Part shown: one piece after another, positions 11,806 to 24,195 of the stretch
How positions within the stretch are numbered: position 1 is the stretch's first letter
How the letters are laid out: the number at the start of each line of letters is the position of its first letter
NCBI GenBank assembly: GCA_021234155.1
Contig: JAJEKV010000049.1
Coordinates: forward strand, 10,392,292-10,456,291
DNA length: 64,000 bases
Direction of reading: 5' to 3'
Source of the DNA: Isoetes taiwanensis
Lineage: Eukaryota > Streptophyta > Lycopodiopsida > Isoetales > Isoetaceae
Program-made: the position numbers and the translations under genes
The notes under the pieces: generated by a model
What the model saw: the letters and a program-made list of their open reading frames with translations, nothing else
What the model was told of the DNA's origin: nothing
Database searches by the model: none

Positions 11806-12301
11806 AGGTTAGGGTTCTCCATTTTGTTTTTAGGGTTCATCTTTAGGGCTGCGCCAAACCTGTAGATCGTCGGTTTTCATGCGGATTAGTGCACGCGAGA
11901 CCGTCGATTTTTCATCATGCGGTCGAAGATGAGCATATGAAGCTTGTTCTTTACCGCGATCCCCGGTGTAACATAGAAGAAGAAACGTAAAATCTTCCGA
12001 TTTTTAAATCTGCTTTGCTTTGCTTTCGCCATACGAGCATTTTTGAAGCCCCGCTTTGATGCGCTTTCTTGGATCTTGCGGGATCTTGAAGCCTTCTTTG
12101 TGTTTTGCCTGATCGAAGCCTTGCAGTGTTTTGCCGATTTTGAAACCTACAGCGATTTGCGGATCTTTTGCTCTGCTTTTGCTCGATTCGCCGGATCTTG
12201 AAGCCATACTCACCGCTTTGCGGATTAAAGAAGAAGCCCCGCTGTTTTTGAAGCCGCCCCAGATCTGTGAGGGAAAAAACGTCCCCAACTTCTATATTGT
12301 A

Positions 12302-12407
12302 GGGAATGGAGGTTGGGCCTCCATTCCGGTTTCCGGTGACCGCTCGACTAACGCCGGTCGCGGGAGCCCACCTGGAAACCCGGAATGGAGGCCCAACCTC
12401 CATTCCC
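12302..12407. repeat. Long nested palindrome
   Basis: The left arm 12302-12334 and right arm 12374-12407 are reverse complements with a single extra C. Each arm is itself a hairpin, GGAATGGAGG and CCTCCATTCC around a five-base loop. The 39 bp centre contains a further GACCG/CGGTC pair. The DNA could extrude as a cruciform, or the RNA could fold as a long hairpin. Confidence 0.9.
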
Positions 12408-13770
12408 CTATACATCGTCTAGCCTATTTAAAACAAAAGACATTGCTTTTGTAACCAAGTTAGGGTGGCTTTATTATCTACTTATTTAAATTGTGGTTTT
12501 CCGGCAGTGCTAACGCCGGCGCTTACGTTTTTTCCGGCACATGTTACGCCGGTTTCTTCATTTTCCGGGCAGAATTTTTTTCCTTCATTCTTGTCCTCTG
12601 AGTTAATTTTCGATGGTAGTGTGGAGGCGTTATTCTCGATGGCAGATGAGAAGATCGTGGGTGGCAATCTCCTCCGCCATCTATGATTAGGTTTTTAGGG
12701 TTTAAATCCATCCATTCTGCTTCCGATTCTGCCACAACAATCTCTCATTTTTTTTCCCTCCTCTCTGTGGAGAAATCTGCTACGAAAGAAATCGTCCAGG
12801 TAAACCTCTTGCTCTCCATTCTTGCTCTCCATTCGATATACATGTGCTGAGCTCTGCTTCATTTTTTTATCAGGGTTTCTTCTCACGAAGGCAGTTGCGG
12901 AATACCTTGGCAAACCCTGCCCTCATACCTTTCTTCATTTTTTTATCAGTTTGCCAAGCAGCTGCGGAATACCTTGGCAAACCCTGCCGTCATCGGTCGC
13001 TTCATTTCTTTGAAGGAAAGATTTCGTCCATAGCTTTGAAGGTAAGAGTTCTGCTTCTCATTCCGTTTCTTTGCTTCTCAGAGTTGCATTTTGCAGATCC
13101 ATTTTTTTCACGATTTTTTCCATCCTTAACGTCCAACGTACTGTATATTTCATTTCAATTTTGTATATTGCAACGTACTATTCACAAAGGTTTTCTAATC
13201 ACAGGGTTCCGCAGAGTTTTCTAATCACGGAGTTTTAAAGCAGGGATTGTTTAGAATGGAAAATCTGAAACAGGGAGACCGACATTCATTGCATCCTTGC
13301 AAGCCCTGCATGCAAGGGATATTTCTAGCACTGTTGCATAATTTGAAAGTTCACATTTGAACTACGCAATATTTAGGGCAGTCATTCTGCAAATCTTTAT
13401 TATGTAAGTGTATTCTGTAAACAATTTATCTTATAGATGCTATTTTTTTACTTGAGATTCATTCTTCCTTTTGAGTCTGGATCATTTGACTGGTTATGGT
13501 GGACTATAAGTTAGTGCCTCCCTTAAATCTAGCTGCAACAAATGATGGGAAGGAGCTTCAATTGTGTGATCCATAAGTATTGGCTGTTATGGTGATCATG
13601 CGGAAACTTTGATGCCCATTGGATTGGGAAAATGAAGCCACACAAATACTTACCATTGATCAATTAGTGACGATTTAAAACTGATTTCTGAACTTCCAGA
13701 CCATGATCCCAATGCATATATTGTATCAGGGTAACAGACAACAGGGATTCTTTAGGGATTCTTTTGATAA
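12408..13770. other. No gene recognised; leader-like DNA with a short tandem duplication
   Basis: The text around GCGGAATACCTTGGCAAACC occurs twice (about 12,896 and 12,962), with TTCTTCATTTTTTTATCAG nearby. Pyrimidine-rich tracts followed by AG occur, but no coding exon could be tied to a family. Confidence 0.45.
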
Positions 13771-14065
13771 TCGATGACTCATGTTGTCATAACAAGTCAT
13801 TTAAGTGGTGTATCTATTGTCAAGGACAATCAATTTTCCTGTCTGTGACTGTTATCTAAATTTTTCCCACTCATTCTTTCCCTTTTTGTATGTTCATTCC
13901 CTTCTGGTATATTGATAGTTTGTTTTTCTTATTGTTCATTTGCAGAGTATTTGATGGGCTCATACTATTATAACAAGCCATTTGACTGGCGCATCTACTG
14001 CCAAGGACAACAAATTTCCTGTCTATGAAGGTTTCTCACATTTTCTCCACTCATTCTCTCATTCT
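13771..14065. repeat. Tandem duplication, about 180 bp period
   Basis: A diverged direct repeat. The sequence around ATAACAAGTCATTTAAGTGG (13,789) recurs as ATAACAAGCCATTTGACTGG (13,969), including the following CAAGGACAA and TTTCCTGTCT and the CCACTCATTCT stretch. Confidence 0.75.
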
Positions 14066-14511
14066 TTTTTCTTGAAACAATTTCTTTATTCCATCTTCAA
14101 TCTTTTCATAGTTTGTTTTTCTTAGTTTTCATTTGCAGAGTATTATTATACATGTGCTTGAGGCAAAGTGACATAATTTTGTTCATAAAAATTATGCATC
14201 TATTGGATCCTGGACTAGATTCATACAGGATGGTCATGTTATGCTTTGGGAGCAAGGACTTCAAAGTAAAAGTTTGTTCTTCTCATGTTTAACCTATAAA
14301 ATTCAGATCCTATTGTTAGAAATGCCAAGATATTTGCATAATGATTTGATAAAGCAGCATCTTTGTTAACAGTAGCAGACAGAATAATGCTAAAGTTTAT
14401 GATCTTTGCAAAATTTTCTGATTTTGCAGATGCAAGTCAAACGTTAGCATTTTTCACATAATGTTCTGTTGTAGAGCCATGAGAAATGTTTGCCATAACA
14501 CATGAGATGCA

Positions 14512-14604
14512 TATTAATAAGTGTTTTAAATCCTATTTTCATGTATCAGCTGCAATATTAATAAGTGTTTTAAATCCTATTTTCATGTATGAGCTGCAAT
14601 ATTG
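14512..14604. repeat. Tandem duplication of about 45 bp
   Basis: TTAATAAGTGTTTTAAATCC and the following TATTTTCATGTAT(C/G)AGCTGCAATAT occur twice in succession with one base difference. Confidence 0.9.
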
Positions 14605-14672
14605 TGGGTCCCATAGGCCGATTGGCCTTAGTGGACGATAAAAAAATCATTCTCATTCATTCTCATTCTCAA
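14605..14672 (+). mobile_element. LINE 3'-end relic
   Basis: GGGTCCCATAGGCCGATTGG, then GTGGACGATAAAAAAAT and a (CATTCT)-like tail. It is the same 3' end as the LINE at 57.6-60.1 kb (there on the minus strand), here on the plus strand and cut to under 70 bp. Confidence 0.65.
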
Positions 14673-15656
14673 TATATATATGGGCTTTATATTAGCATGT
14701 TGTTTCTATTGCAGACAGGGACTTCTTAGACTATGGGATACACCATAAATGACAATTGTATTGTGTTTTGACAACAAAACTGCATTTTATCAATTTGATC
14801 AAACCATTTAGAGAAAGTTCCATTGTTTATGGATTCATATTTTTTTTTGAAGCCATAATTATTATCTCTTTTCTTGGAAACCAGAAATCATCCTTAGAGA
14901 TCCTCTCTGGACCTTACAATATGAAAATGCAGTTTATGTTAGAAAGTGCAAAATTATTTACTTTTCTCTAGGATATGTGCCATTGTATTATATGTTTTTT
15001 AAGTGGACCATAAATTTAGATCCAAGCATATGTTCAAAGGTACATCTTAAATGTTTATTCTCGGTCAATTTATGTTCCATCTCAAACATACATCAAATTA
15101 TGCACATCAAATTAAATTACGAAGAACAAAATCTTTGATTTGTTGCCATCTCAAATGTTTATTCTCGGTCGGTTTATGTTTCATCTCAAACATACATTAA
15201 ATTACGAACAACAAAAACTTTGATTTGCTGCCATCTCATGAGCAAGAATATTTTGTTTCGAGTCCATTAGAGAATTGTGAGCACGTGGAAGGTTAATATT
15301 CATACAAACGACAAGCTCTTAATTATATATCGCCTATATTTTTAACCTTTACACATGATGCTCAAAGTATGCCAATTTTATGTTTTGCATTTGTACCTAT
15401 TTTTGTTGATGTACAACTACTTTTATGGGATTTTGGGCATAAGTTTTGGGTCTGTTTCAAATTTTTATCTTTTCAGATTTAATTGTCTCCCACATTCTTT
15501 ATAACACATTGTTCCCTTTATTAAAATCAAAGTTAATGCACTGATGATACTGTCATTAAGCAAAGAATGTCTATTCTTGCCAGTATCTACATGTGCTGGA
15601 GCTGGATGTTGAACACATCTTATCTTTTAAAATGGTAAGGTGTTGGGTTGCGTGCA
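14673..15656. other. No gene seen; Helitron-related 3' DNA near 15,460-15,600
   Basis: 15,460-15,600 resembles 19,210-19,400 (CCCACATTC-TTATAA-ACATTGTT and CATTGATGAT-CTGTCATTA), which precedes a Helitron 3' end there. The rest shows no coding signal. Confidence 0.45.
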
Positions 15657-15690
15657 GGAACGCCGCATGTAACGCTGCATGCGGCGTTCC
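15657..15690. repeat. Perfect 13 bp hairpin, GGAACGCCGCATG family (copy 1)
   Basis: GGAACGCCGCATG (15657-15669) and CATGCGGCGTTCC (15678-15690) are perfect reverse complements around an 8-base loop. A 34 bp relative with one arm mismatch is at 30,527-30,560. Confidence 0.85.
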
Positions 15691-15699
15691 CCTCCCCAT

Positions 15700-16285
15700 T
15701 GCGGGACCTTTTCTTTTGTTTCCGTTGTCTGGGCTTTTTCTTCCATTGTAGTTCAACTTTGAGGGGAAAGGGAGCGGGATAATGGGGCAATGGCCCTGGC
15801 CCATTATAGTGTTACAGTGATATTAGCGGTGCTCCTCCAATCTCATACGATTTGCTGCAGAAGAATGGATGTTTGTCATCAATGGAACATCTCAGGTTTG
15901 CAAAACTGGGAAGCTGTTAAGAAATGGGCGGGGTTACCCAGCAGTCATTCGATGCTTTGGTCTCCATTCGTGGTATGCTCTTTTGTTTTCATGAAACTTT
16001 AATGGAGCCACATTTAATGTTTCCACAAGAGTAGCTCACTTAAATTAAAGGCAAATAAAAACACACAAACTCCTACTTTAACGTGCCAACGACGTGCAGA
16101 CTTTTAGCGCGACATGTTAAGCTCCTCAATTTTCACACTTGCTATCCCATGCATATAAACATGGTATTTTCGTTCCTAATCATACCATGAAACAAGAGCG
16201 CGTATGACAAAAGTAACAATGGATTATGATAACTCTTAACACCTTTTAGGCATTTGGCGATATGGTGACCAAAGGCATACCACGG
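15700..16285. other. No recognised gene
   Basis: A plus-strand open frame of 70 codons (15790-16002) has no family match and no splice support. Nothing else is visible. Confidence 0.4.
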
Positions 16286-16443
16286 GACCAAATTTTGTTA
16301 ATACATTGATGATACTGTAATTAGACTACTTCAATAACAAAAATAATTACAAAAGCAAAAAAAGTTCATTCTTGCCAATATCTGTTATTGAAGTTGCACA
16401 TATGGACGTTAAAGTTCGAGTAAGAACACATGCTAGAACATTA

Positions 16444-16473
16444 GCCCGGCAACGCCGGGCACACGTTTACTAG
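16444..16473 (+). mobile_element. Helitron 3' terminus
   Basis: Seven-base-pair hairpin GCCCGGCAACGCCGGGC at 16444-16460, a 9-base spacer, then CTAG at 16470-16473 followed by T. This hairpin-plus-CTAG/T layout is the established 3' signature of Helitrons. The 5' end was not located. Confidence 0.8.
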
Positions 16474-16493
16474 TGATATGTTAAATTGCTATG

Positions 16494-16625
16494 TCAGGGT
16501 AACATAACTACAAGTTTCCACTTCACCTTTGCCTTTAGATTAAAAATTAATATAACAAAGGGTAACATAACTACAAGTTTCCACTTCACCTTTGCCTTTA
16601 GATTAAAAATTAATATAACAAAAAA
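16494..16625. repeat. Tandem duplication, near-perfect, 66-68 bp
   Basis: GGGTAACATAACTACAAGTT and the following 46 bases occur twice back to back without visible difference. Confidence 0.95.
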
Positions 16626-16689
16626 TGTTAAATATTGCTTCACACTCACGTTAGGTTAGGAATCAACAAACAAAACTGTTAAATATTAC

Positions 16690-16918
16690 TTCACACTTAC
16701 TATTACGTCGTAAGATTAAAAATAAACATAATGCAAAGTGGGAAATATTGCTTCACATTGACTGACATGTTGTTAGGTTAAAATTTGAATTGCAAATGGG
16801 GCTTAAGGAATATGTCGTTAGATTAAAAATAAATATAATGCAAAGTGGGAAATATTGGTTCACATTGACTGACATGTTGTTAGGTTAAAAATTGAATTGC
16901 AAATGGGGCTTAAGGAAT
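16690..16918. repeat. Tandem duplication, about 108 bp
   Basis: The unit from CGT(C)GTTAGATTAAAAATAAA through GGGCTTAAGGAATA occurs twice with a few substitutions. Confidence 0.9.
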
Positions 16919-17287
16919 AGGTCTGCTTCCACGTTTTGGCAGCATAGAAGAGCTGTGTGCACACATCACACTTTTTGCTAGTCTTGATATGTATTTGCAT
17001 GAGCTAGTGGACCATGGATCTTGAAGGCATCTATCTTTGAAGACTTGGAGAAGACATTTGCTATGAAGAACTAAGGCAGGACTTTGATTGGACATCATAT
17101 GGCATTGCAAGAAGAAAATATGATCAACTAGAGTATTTGTGAAGACTTGGAGATAAATCTTGAAGACCATGTCAAAGTTTGGAAGACCCTTCGCTACATT
17201 GGCATTTTGCTAAATTCAAGTTTTTTGGCATGATATCACTTCCCAAGGTATGATTCACATTTCTCTAAGCTCTACTATCAGGATTAC

Positions 17288-17434
<147 letters not shown>

Positions 17435-17729
17435 CATCCTCCTTCTTATATACCATTGCCACTTTCCAAAACCAACGACGACTATTTATCCTAGTAAAAA
17501 AAAATATATTCCATTCCTCATCTATCCACCGTTCATGAGAAAATCCAAAATTGCATCAAATTTGGCATTCCTAATGTCTAAGACCGTACTCTCTCTCTCT
17601 CTCTAAAAACAAAGCTAGAGAGAGAAAGTGCCCATTTGCCATCTTACATCTTGGAAAGGCAAGAATTGCCCTAAGAAATACCAAAAAATCAAATGGTTTA
17701 ATGCACATATGTCAAATTTCACATGTCAA

Positions 17730-18100
17730 ATATGAGATGTCGGAGATGGTAACTTTAACCTTGCAAACACACTGGCAAATTTTCCATGAACTGCTGCATT
17801 CCCAATCCATGAACTGCTGCAGATAGATTGGCTATATTGGGGGTCTTCTAAAGTTACAAACAAACAATTCCCAAAGATGCACACGGCTTCTTTTTCGTTT
17901 TATGTTTTAGTTTGACCATCAAAGAAGGAGACACCATTTTTAAGGAAAGATGTGGGTTTGCCTTGCAAGTATACAATACACATCATGATTGACAATTTGC
18001 AATTTAAATTAATCACCCATGACATCATTTGGCCTATGTTAAAGACATTGCTTTTGTAACAAAGTTAGGGTGGCTTTTCACCGGCCATTATCTACTTACT
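17730..18100. repeat. Mosaic partial copy of the ACX2 neighbourhood
   Basis: Three patches join here in the order of their sources. 17,730-17,809 copies ACX2 exon 3 (9,252-9,332, coding the segment around GNAAVHGKF). 17,819-18,025 copies 11,396-11,692 without its LINE tails. 18,029-18,100 copies 12,421-12,489. Differences are few in each. The intervening 2 kb and 0.7 kb of source are missing. This is non-coding debris in its present form. Confidence 0.85.
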
Positions 18101-19309
18101 TAAAAAGTTTCTTGGGTTTTTTTCTGATGTCGATGTGCCCTTTTCCGGCGTTACTTTTGGAAGCAAAAAAAGGCATTTTCTGGCAAAAACCAGAATATCG
18201 TGATCCAACAAATTTTCCCTAAAATATTTCTGTTTCTGTCTGGGTGGTCGATAGGTAACGCACAGAAGGCCGCCATTACGAAGATATTGCTCCGGCTTTC
18301 ATTGTTTCTATGGCAAACGCAGATTCAGGAGTAGATCGCAGGAGCAGATTAAGGAGCAAGTCTGCCATATTTTTTTTTTTTTTCATGTTTTTGCATCTCC
18401 AGTTCTTTTTTTCGTTCTTCGGCTTATTCTAATCCTTTTGTTCGGTTTTGCAGCTATGGTTATGATCTAAAATCCAACTGTATTATCACTCTTGACATTT
18501 GCCAAGAACAACCGCTAAGGGCCTCCCTTAAAAGCTTAAGGTAAACTTTTATTTTCGAAGTTTCATAGCCCATTACCCAAATCTATCTTTTTTATATCCA
18601 TTTGCAGACAGGCCCAATTGCAATATTCAATGTTCCTGATATTCAGAGCCCTTATTTCCAAATCATCTTTTTCCTCACATTTTTTGGTATTCAGGGATGA
18701 AGATCTGCCATGGCGCTTCACACTTGAATTTACATTCTTCTTGCAGATTATTGTTTGCCCAGATTTGCAAGATGGTTATGCTGATAGATATCGCACATCT
18801 GTATTGAAATATGTAATCGAACGCATATAGGATCTCCATATTGTTTGATCAGGAGGCGGTATCTGGTTCCATTATATGAGCCTACCTTCGGGATGAGTTG
18901 TCTCACGTGCTTGATAGTCGTAAGGTATCATGGCAGTTAGAATCAATGACTCGCCCGTGCATTTCACTTTTACCGTGGCTAAGGTATTATATGTTGGGAA
19001 AAGTGAAGATATCACGGGAGCATCCAACAAAGTGCAACATTTGGTCTCTGGTGATGTGCGTCATGTGGAGATGCATATATAGAGTTCCATCATGAACTAA
19101 AGTATGCCAATGAACCAGGACAAAAAAATTTGTTTTGTATTTTTGAATACCTATTTTGTTGATGTACTTAACTACTTCTAAGAGTGACATTTTGAGCATA
19201 AGGTTTGGATTTATCTTTTGACATTTTCGTCTTTAGAGGTAGATTTATCTGCCCCACATTCCTTATAAAACATTGTTTTCTCTATTGAAATCTATAAACG
19301 CAAAGCTAA
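18101..19309. other. No recognised gene; exon-like stretch near 18,746-18,829
   Basis: A pyrimidine tract and TTCTTGCAG precede an open stretch reading IIVCPDLQDGYADRYRTSVL on the plus strand, ending in a stop. It looks like a captured exon but I cannot name its source. The remainder has no coding signal. Confidence 0.3.
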
Positions 19310-19314
19310 TACAT

Positions 19315-20041
19315 TGATGATGCTGTCATTAGACAACTTAAATAACAAAAATAATTACAAAAGTAAATGATGTCCGTTCTTACTAATATCAACATGCGTT
19401 GTTGTAGAAGTTGCACATATGGATGTTAAAATCCAAGTAAAAACACATGCAAGTATATTAGCCCGGCAACGCCGGGCACACGTTTACTAGTGATATGTTA
19501 AATTGCTATGTTATGGTAACATAATTGCAAGTTTCGGCTTCACCTTTGCCGTTAGATTAAAAATTAATATAACAAAAAACGTTAAATATTGCTTCGCACA
19601 ACATAACAAAAACTGTTAAATATTACTTCACGTTGATTATTACATCGTTAAATAAAAAATAAACATAATGGAAACTGTTAAATATTGCTTCACACTGATT
19701 GACATGTTGTTAAGTTAAAAATTAAATTGCAAATGGAGCTTAAGGGATGGGTCTGCTGACATAGAAGAGCTATGTGCATATGTTACACTTTTTGCTAATA
19801 TTTGTCTTGATATGTATATGCATGAGCTAGTGGACCATGAATCTTGAAGACATCTATCTTTGAAGACTTGCAGAAGACATTCGCTATGAAGAACTAAGGG
19901 AGAACTTTGATTGGACATCATATGGGCATTGCAAGAAGAAATTTTGATCAACTAGACCATTTGTGAATACTTGAAGATAAATCTTGAAGACCGTGTCAAA
20001 GTTTGGAAGACCCTTCGCTACATTGGAATTTTGCTAAATTT
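19315..20041 (+). repeat. Duplicated 0.9 kb segment, copy B
   Basis: Counterpart of 16,290-17,216, about 3 kb away in direct orientation. It lacks the two internal tandem duplications of copy A. Confidence 0.8.
19461..19490 (+). mobile_element. Helitron 3' terminus
   Basis: Identical to the end at 16,444: hairpin GCCCGGCAACGCCGGGC, spacer ACACGTTTA, CTAG then T. The 180 bp upstream are similar too, so the two elements belong to one family. Confidence 0.8.
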
Positions 20042-21013
20042 AATGTGTCCTCCATCTCATCATCCACGTGTCATCCAATTCATCACCATGCCACGTAAGT
20101 TCTTGAATAGAAGAAATGTTGTTTGGCACTTTTCTTGTCACATCATCATCCTACTTTTACAATGGCATCTTACTTGTTGCCAAATCATCATCTACTTCAC
20201 ATCATCTATTTTTGGCGATTTTTACTAGAAACAAAATAAAGTGATCATTTTAGAAAATTTTCTTTTCCATGAGATAGAGCATTAAAAAAAAGAAAGTGGT
20301 TTGGGCTTTGAGAATTTTCAATTTGACCTTGTTTTGACCTCGAAAATGCATTCATTAGAAATCATGCCCAAGTAAAAAAAAATAAAAAAAATGATCTATT
20401 TAGTAATCTCTTTGCATCAATTCCTCTATCAGGTGGTACCTCCTCGAATGTGGGGTGGCAACGAGCCCTTACTCACATGGAAGTCCATGCATAATTATTT
20501 ATTTTTGGGCATCTTACTAGGAATATTTTATTTACCATGAACTCTGAAGAACCCTAAGAAGAGAGCAGGCCATGATCCAGCTTTTTTGTCGAACTGAGCA
20601 GGCTAATCATAGCCTAGAGATCCCGAATCACTTTGAACCATGACAAGAAACCATTAGATGCACGAAAAAACAAACCTTGAATTGAGCAAGAACAGACCGG
20701 AACATAGGATTTGTAAAAGGGGATTTTGTCTGAAATGAAGAAAAGGCTCCAGCATGAAGATTGACTTGTTTATCTTTGACCGGTTTGATACTTTGCCATT
20801 GAAAACTATCTTCCTCGCCTTGAAAAAGTTCATTATTGTGAGGTAAAGCTTATCAAAATTTCTAATTTATGATAAAGTATTATGTGCCCATAACCTGAGA
20901 GCTGCATTTGGGAGTGCTTAACAAGGGTAAAATTAAACTCTTAATAAAGCTTCTGAGAAAAATAAGTCCATTGTCTTGAAATCTGTAAGCAAGTTTTGTG
21001 ACGTCCCCTACTC
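20042..21013. other. No gene seen
   Basis: AT-rich DNA. Frames are short and unsupported. Confidence 0.5.
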
Positions 21014-21037
21014 GTATACGGTGCACTCACCGTATAC
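21014..21037. repeat. Perfect 10 bp inverted repeat
   Basis: GTATACGGTG and CACCGTATAC around CACT. It follows TGTGACGTCCCCTACTC, which resembles the start of a retrotransposon LTR, but I could not find the rest of an element. Confidence 0.8.
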
Positions 21038-21184
21038 AAACAGGAGTTCATCCCCCATACCAGCTCCATGCTGATACAGGGCCCTCCACATATCACTACA
21101 ACCGTAATGAGTTCTAGTGGGAAGAGTGAAGGGGTCATTTTACCCCGTCTCCCTGCATATTGGCTATTTAGCTGTATCTAGATG

Positions 21185-22700
21185 TGCCAAATTGCGTTTG
21201 GCACTCCATTGCAATTTTGTGACATGGGTTTCTATGGGATCTTTTTTATTTTTGATGCTTACCTTTCTCTCGATGTGGTGTATAGTGAGTTATTGTGCAT
21301 GAGGTATTATCTTGCTAATGAGGTTTTGGGGATTATAGCATTGTTGTTCATGTTGTTATTAAGGCGATCGTGTTTTACATTTTTTCTGGCAGTTAGGCTC
21401 TTGTCTGTGGTTATTTTTTTGTTGCGTTTGTTCATTGGCTTGCATTCCTCTTTTCTCATATTTGTGCTTGGGCTTAAAACATGACTTTGGCGACATTGCT
21501 CTGTATGTTGGCGATTGTCATTTATCCCGTAACATTGCAGCTTCGCGACGGTGTCTTTTTTGTTCTTGAACATGGGTGCCATCTTATGTTGTTCGGTGGT
21601 TTCTCCATTTTTTACGAACTTGGCACAGGTTTATTGCTTATATAGCACTAATTTTATGGATTTGGGTGATCTTTTGTTTATGTTCGCTCCCCTCTGTCAT
21701 ATTCACAGTAAGCTTCTTTTTCCGTGCATCGCTTTACTCACATTATGTCACATTATATACCCATTATGTTTTCATTTCTTTTCACATGTACGTCTTCTCA
21801 TTTGCTTTCTTATTACAGACCAACTGTACGGCCTCGTTTTGCTAACAATATGTCCTTCTATGTAGCCATTCTACCATATGGCTAACTTCTTGGCACTCCT
21901 CTTTGACCTTGCCACTGTTGATTTTCGTTTCCTCTTTTCTCTTGGCCATAACCTCACCTTGCCTTTGGCCTCACATTTGCCATGATTTGTTTGTGCATAG
22001 CCATCCTACTTTTCTTCAAACTTAAGCCTCGTTTTTCTTGATTCAGGATGTGCTCCAACTTTAACTTCGCTCTTCTCTCCCTTGACCTCCACCTCATTCT
22101 TTTTTGTTCCACATTCACATCTTGTTTAACAACTGTGCTGCATTGCATTTTTTGTCGCCGGTACGTCTTCTTTGCAAATTCTAGTTTGACATCGTGTTCT
22201 TGTAGTTCTTTAGTATTCTATGTTTTTTCGGCGCTATCATTCTATATCATTGGTATATTTGCTATTTGGCTTTATCTGGATATGATGCATATTGCGTTTG
22301 GCACCGCTTTGAGATTTTGCGACATGGGTTTCTATTGGATCATCTTTCCTTTTTATGCTTCTCTTTGTCTTGATGGGGAGTATCTTACGTTGAACAATGT
22401 ACAATATTGGGCACACTCTAGATCCATTTCTAGCTGTCTATTGAGGGCTTTTTGCACTTGTAGTGGATCTTTTGCTATTTTGGTATGATCATTATATATT
22501 ATTGGCCTATTTGCTATTTACCTTTATCTGGATATCATGCATATTGCGTTTGGCACCGCATTGAGATTTTGCGACATGGGTTTCTATTGGATCATTTTTT
22601 CCTTTTTATACTTCTCTTTATCTAGATGTGGAGTGTCTTACGTTGTTGTACACAAGGTGTTATATTGGGCACATTCTAATGGCCCCTTTTAGTTTGTTTC
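21185..22700. repeat. Diverged repeats around GCGTTTGGCAC...GACATGGGTTTCTA
   Basis: Three related blocks at about 21,190-21,310, 22,270-22,420 and 22,520-22,690 share GCGTTTGGCAC, TTTTGTGACATGGGTTTCTA (or GCGACATGGG) and TTGGATCAT. The last two are about 250 bp apart. Open frames across the region are rich in Phe, Leu and Ser because the DNA is pyrimidine-rich. I see no protein family. Confidence 0.65.
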
Positions 22701-23924
22701 GTGTTCTTGACATTCTTTTTTATGGGTTTACATTGATGCTTATCTTTCTCTAGATGTCGCGTTTTTTGTGGACCATTTTTTGTGGGGGGTGCTGTTTATT
22801 TCCACCGTGATGGTGACACCCATTTCTATTTATCATGTTTTCTTCCGCCCACGGCTTTATAACAATATGTTATGTTCAAGAAAGGGTTGTTGAACATAAG
22901 TGTATAATGATATCAAGCATGAAAAGTTGTGTATGCCAAGTGTTGTACAACAATGCAAGGGATAAGAAGTTGTGTATGCTAAACTTTATTGGATATGGAT
23001 AATGCAAATAATTCAAGCTCTAAATTTTGTGTAGAATAGAAAGATGGATCCCATCAACAAATTGTGAAAGCACAAAACAATTTATTTTTCTCAATATACC
23101 AAGCAAAAACTTAACATATTGTGAAAGCATAATACAATTTTGTTTTCAAATACATTCACTAAAATAAAGGATCGGTGGGAATATTTAACTTAGAGACGTG
23201 TAACATTGGAATACCGTGTCCTAGATTTAAATATTATGGTTTAAATTCTATGCTCTGAAGGGGATGTAGTGAACAGGGTGGTGTCTTTTCTTTATATGAT
23301 TGATTTGTCATTGTCTTATGTGCGGGCAAGGCGCGGCAATAAAAAACCATGTGCAAAAATACTTTAGATGGTGTAAATGGTACATGTTGTAAATCTGGAG
23401 TGCAATACTTGAAATCGCTTTGGAGGAAGTAAAGTAATGGTAATTCTTTTATTGTATTATTTGCTCCACCTACATCTACCTGCAGAAAAAATAAGGAATG
23501 AAAGCTGAGGTTCAAAGTCCATGGAATGGGGAATCCAAATTAAAATCCATTTTACTTGTGTTGCAAAATAAGTACTGACTCAGAGACTGAAGTGCAATAA
23601 AGTTAGAAAATCTGCAAGACTGTGTTAGGTATAAAGGACTTAGACCTATCCTAAACATAGCTTCTCCTCTCAAACTGAGCCAAAGCCATTGCTGGCATTG
23701 CATGTCCCATTATGAGGTGATGAAATGGGAGCAACGCTCGATAAGACATGATAAACAGAAGATTAAGACACTTCGTGCGATTCAATCACAATATTTTCTT
23801 CCCAAGGACTGAGGTGTTGGCTTATTGCTGCTATCTCCAAGTACTTGTAACCATGTGTCAACATTTATCGATCGTGCATGATTGGAAGGATGTCTGAAAA
23901 TGGTGATGACCATAATAACATGTA
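22701..23924. other. No gene seen
   Basis: No supported coding exon, and the frames on the minus strand (23,234-23,703) match nothing. The sequence offers no further catalase exon downstream of the relic at 24.2 kb. Confidence 0.45.
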
Positions 23925-23995
23925 CTATTCTATTCTATTCTATTCTATTCTATTCTATTCTATTCTATTCTATTCTATTCTATTCTATTCTATTC
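23925..23995. repeat. Microsatellite (CTATT)n, about 14 copies
   Basis: A pure pentanucleotide run, the same repeat that forms the tail of the LINE at 57.6 kb, but here without a recognisable LINE body next to it. Confidence 0.98.
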
Positions 23996-24195
23996 ATTGA
24001 CATGGTCCTGGCAAAGCATCTGGTAGGAAAAACACATATTTGAGCTAACTTTCTGAGAAAAAAGTACTACAAAGACAGAATTCACAAAGACATAAAGGTA
24101 AAGAATAGGTAAATGCACTACCCGCTAGCTAAAAATAATTGTGAAGAACGCAAACAAGGGTGGAAAAGGACATTTCAAGTGCATCACAAGGTTAC

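Larger units (their letters stand above)
16290..17216 (+). repeat. Duplicated 0.9 kb segment, copy A
   Basis: It matches 19,315-20,041 over most of its length with indels. Both copies contain a Helitron 3' end followed by the same ATTAAAAATTAATATAAC-rich flank and the ending AAGTTTGGAAGACCCTTCGC. Copy A has two additional internal tandem duplications (16,494-16,625 and 16,690-16,918). Confidence 0.8.

Noticed and set aside
12302-12407. Viral origin hairpin or integrated DNA virus
   Set aside because: No replication-protein sequence or conserved nonanucleotide was seen near the palindrome.
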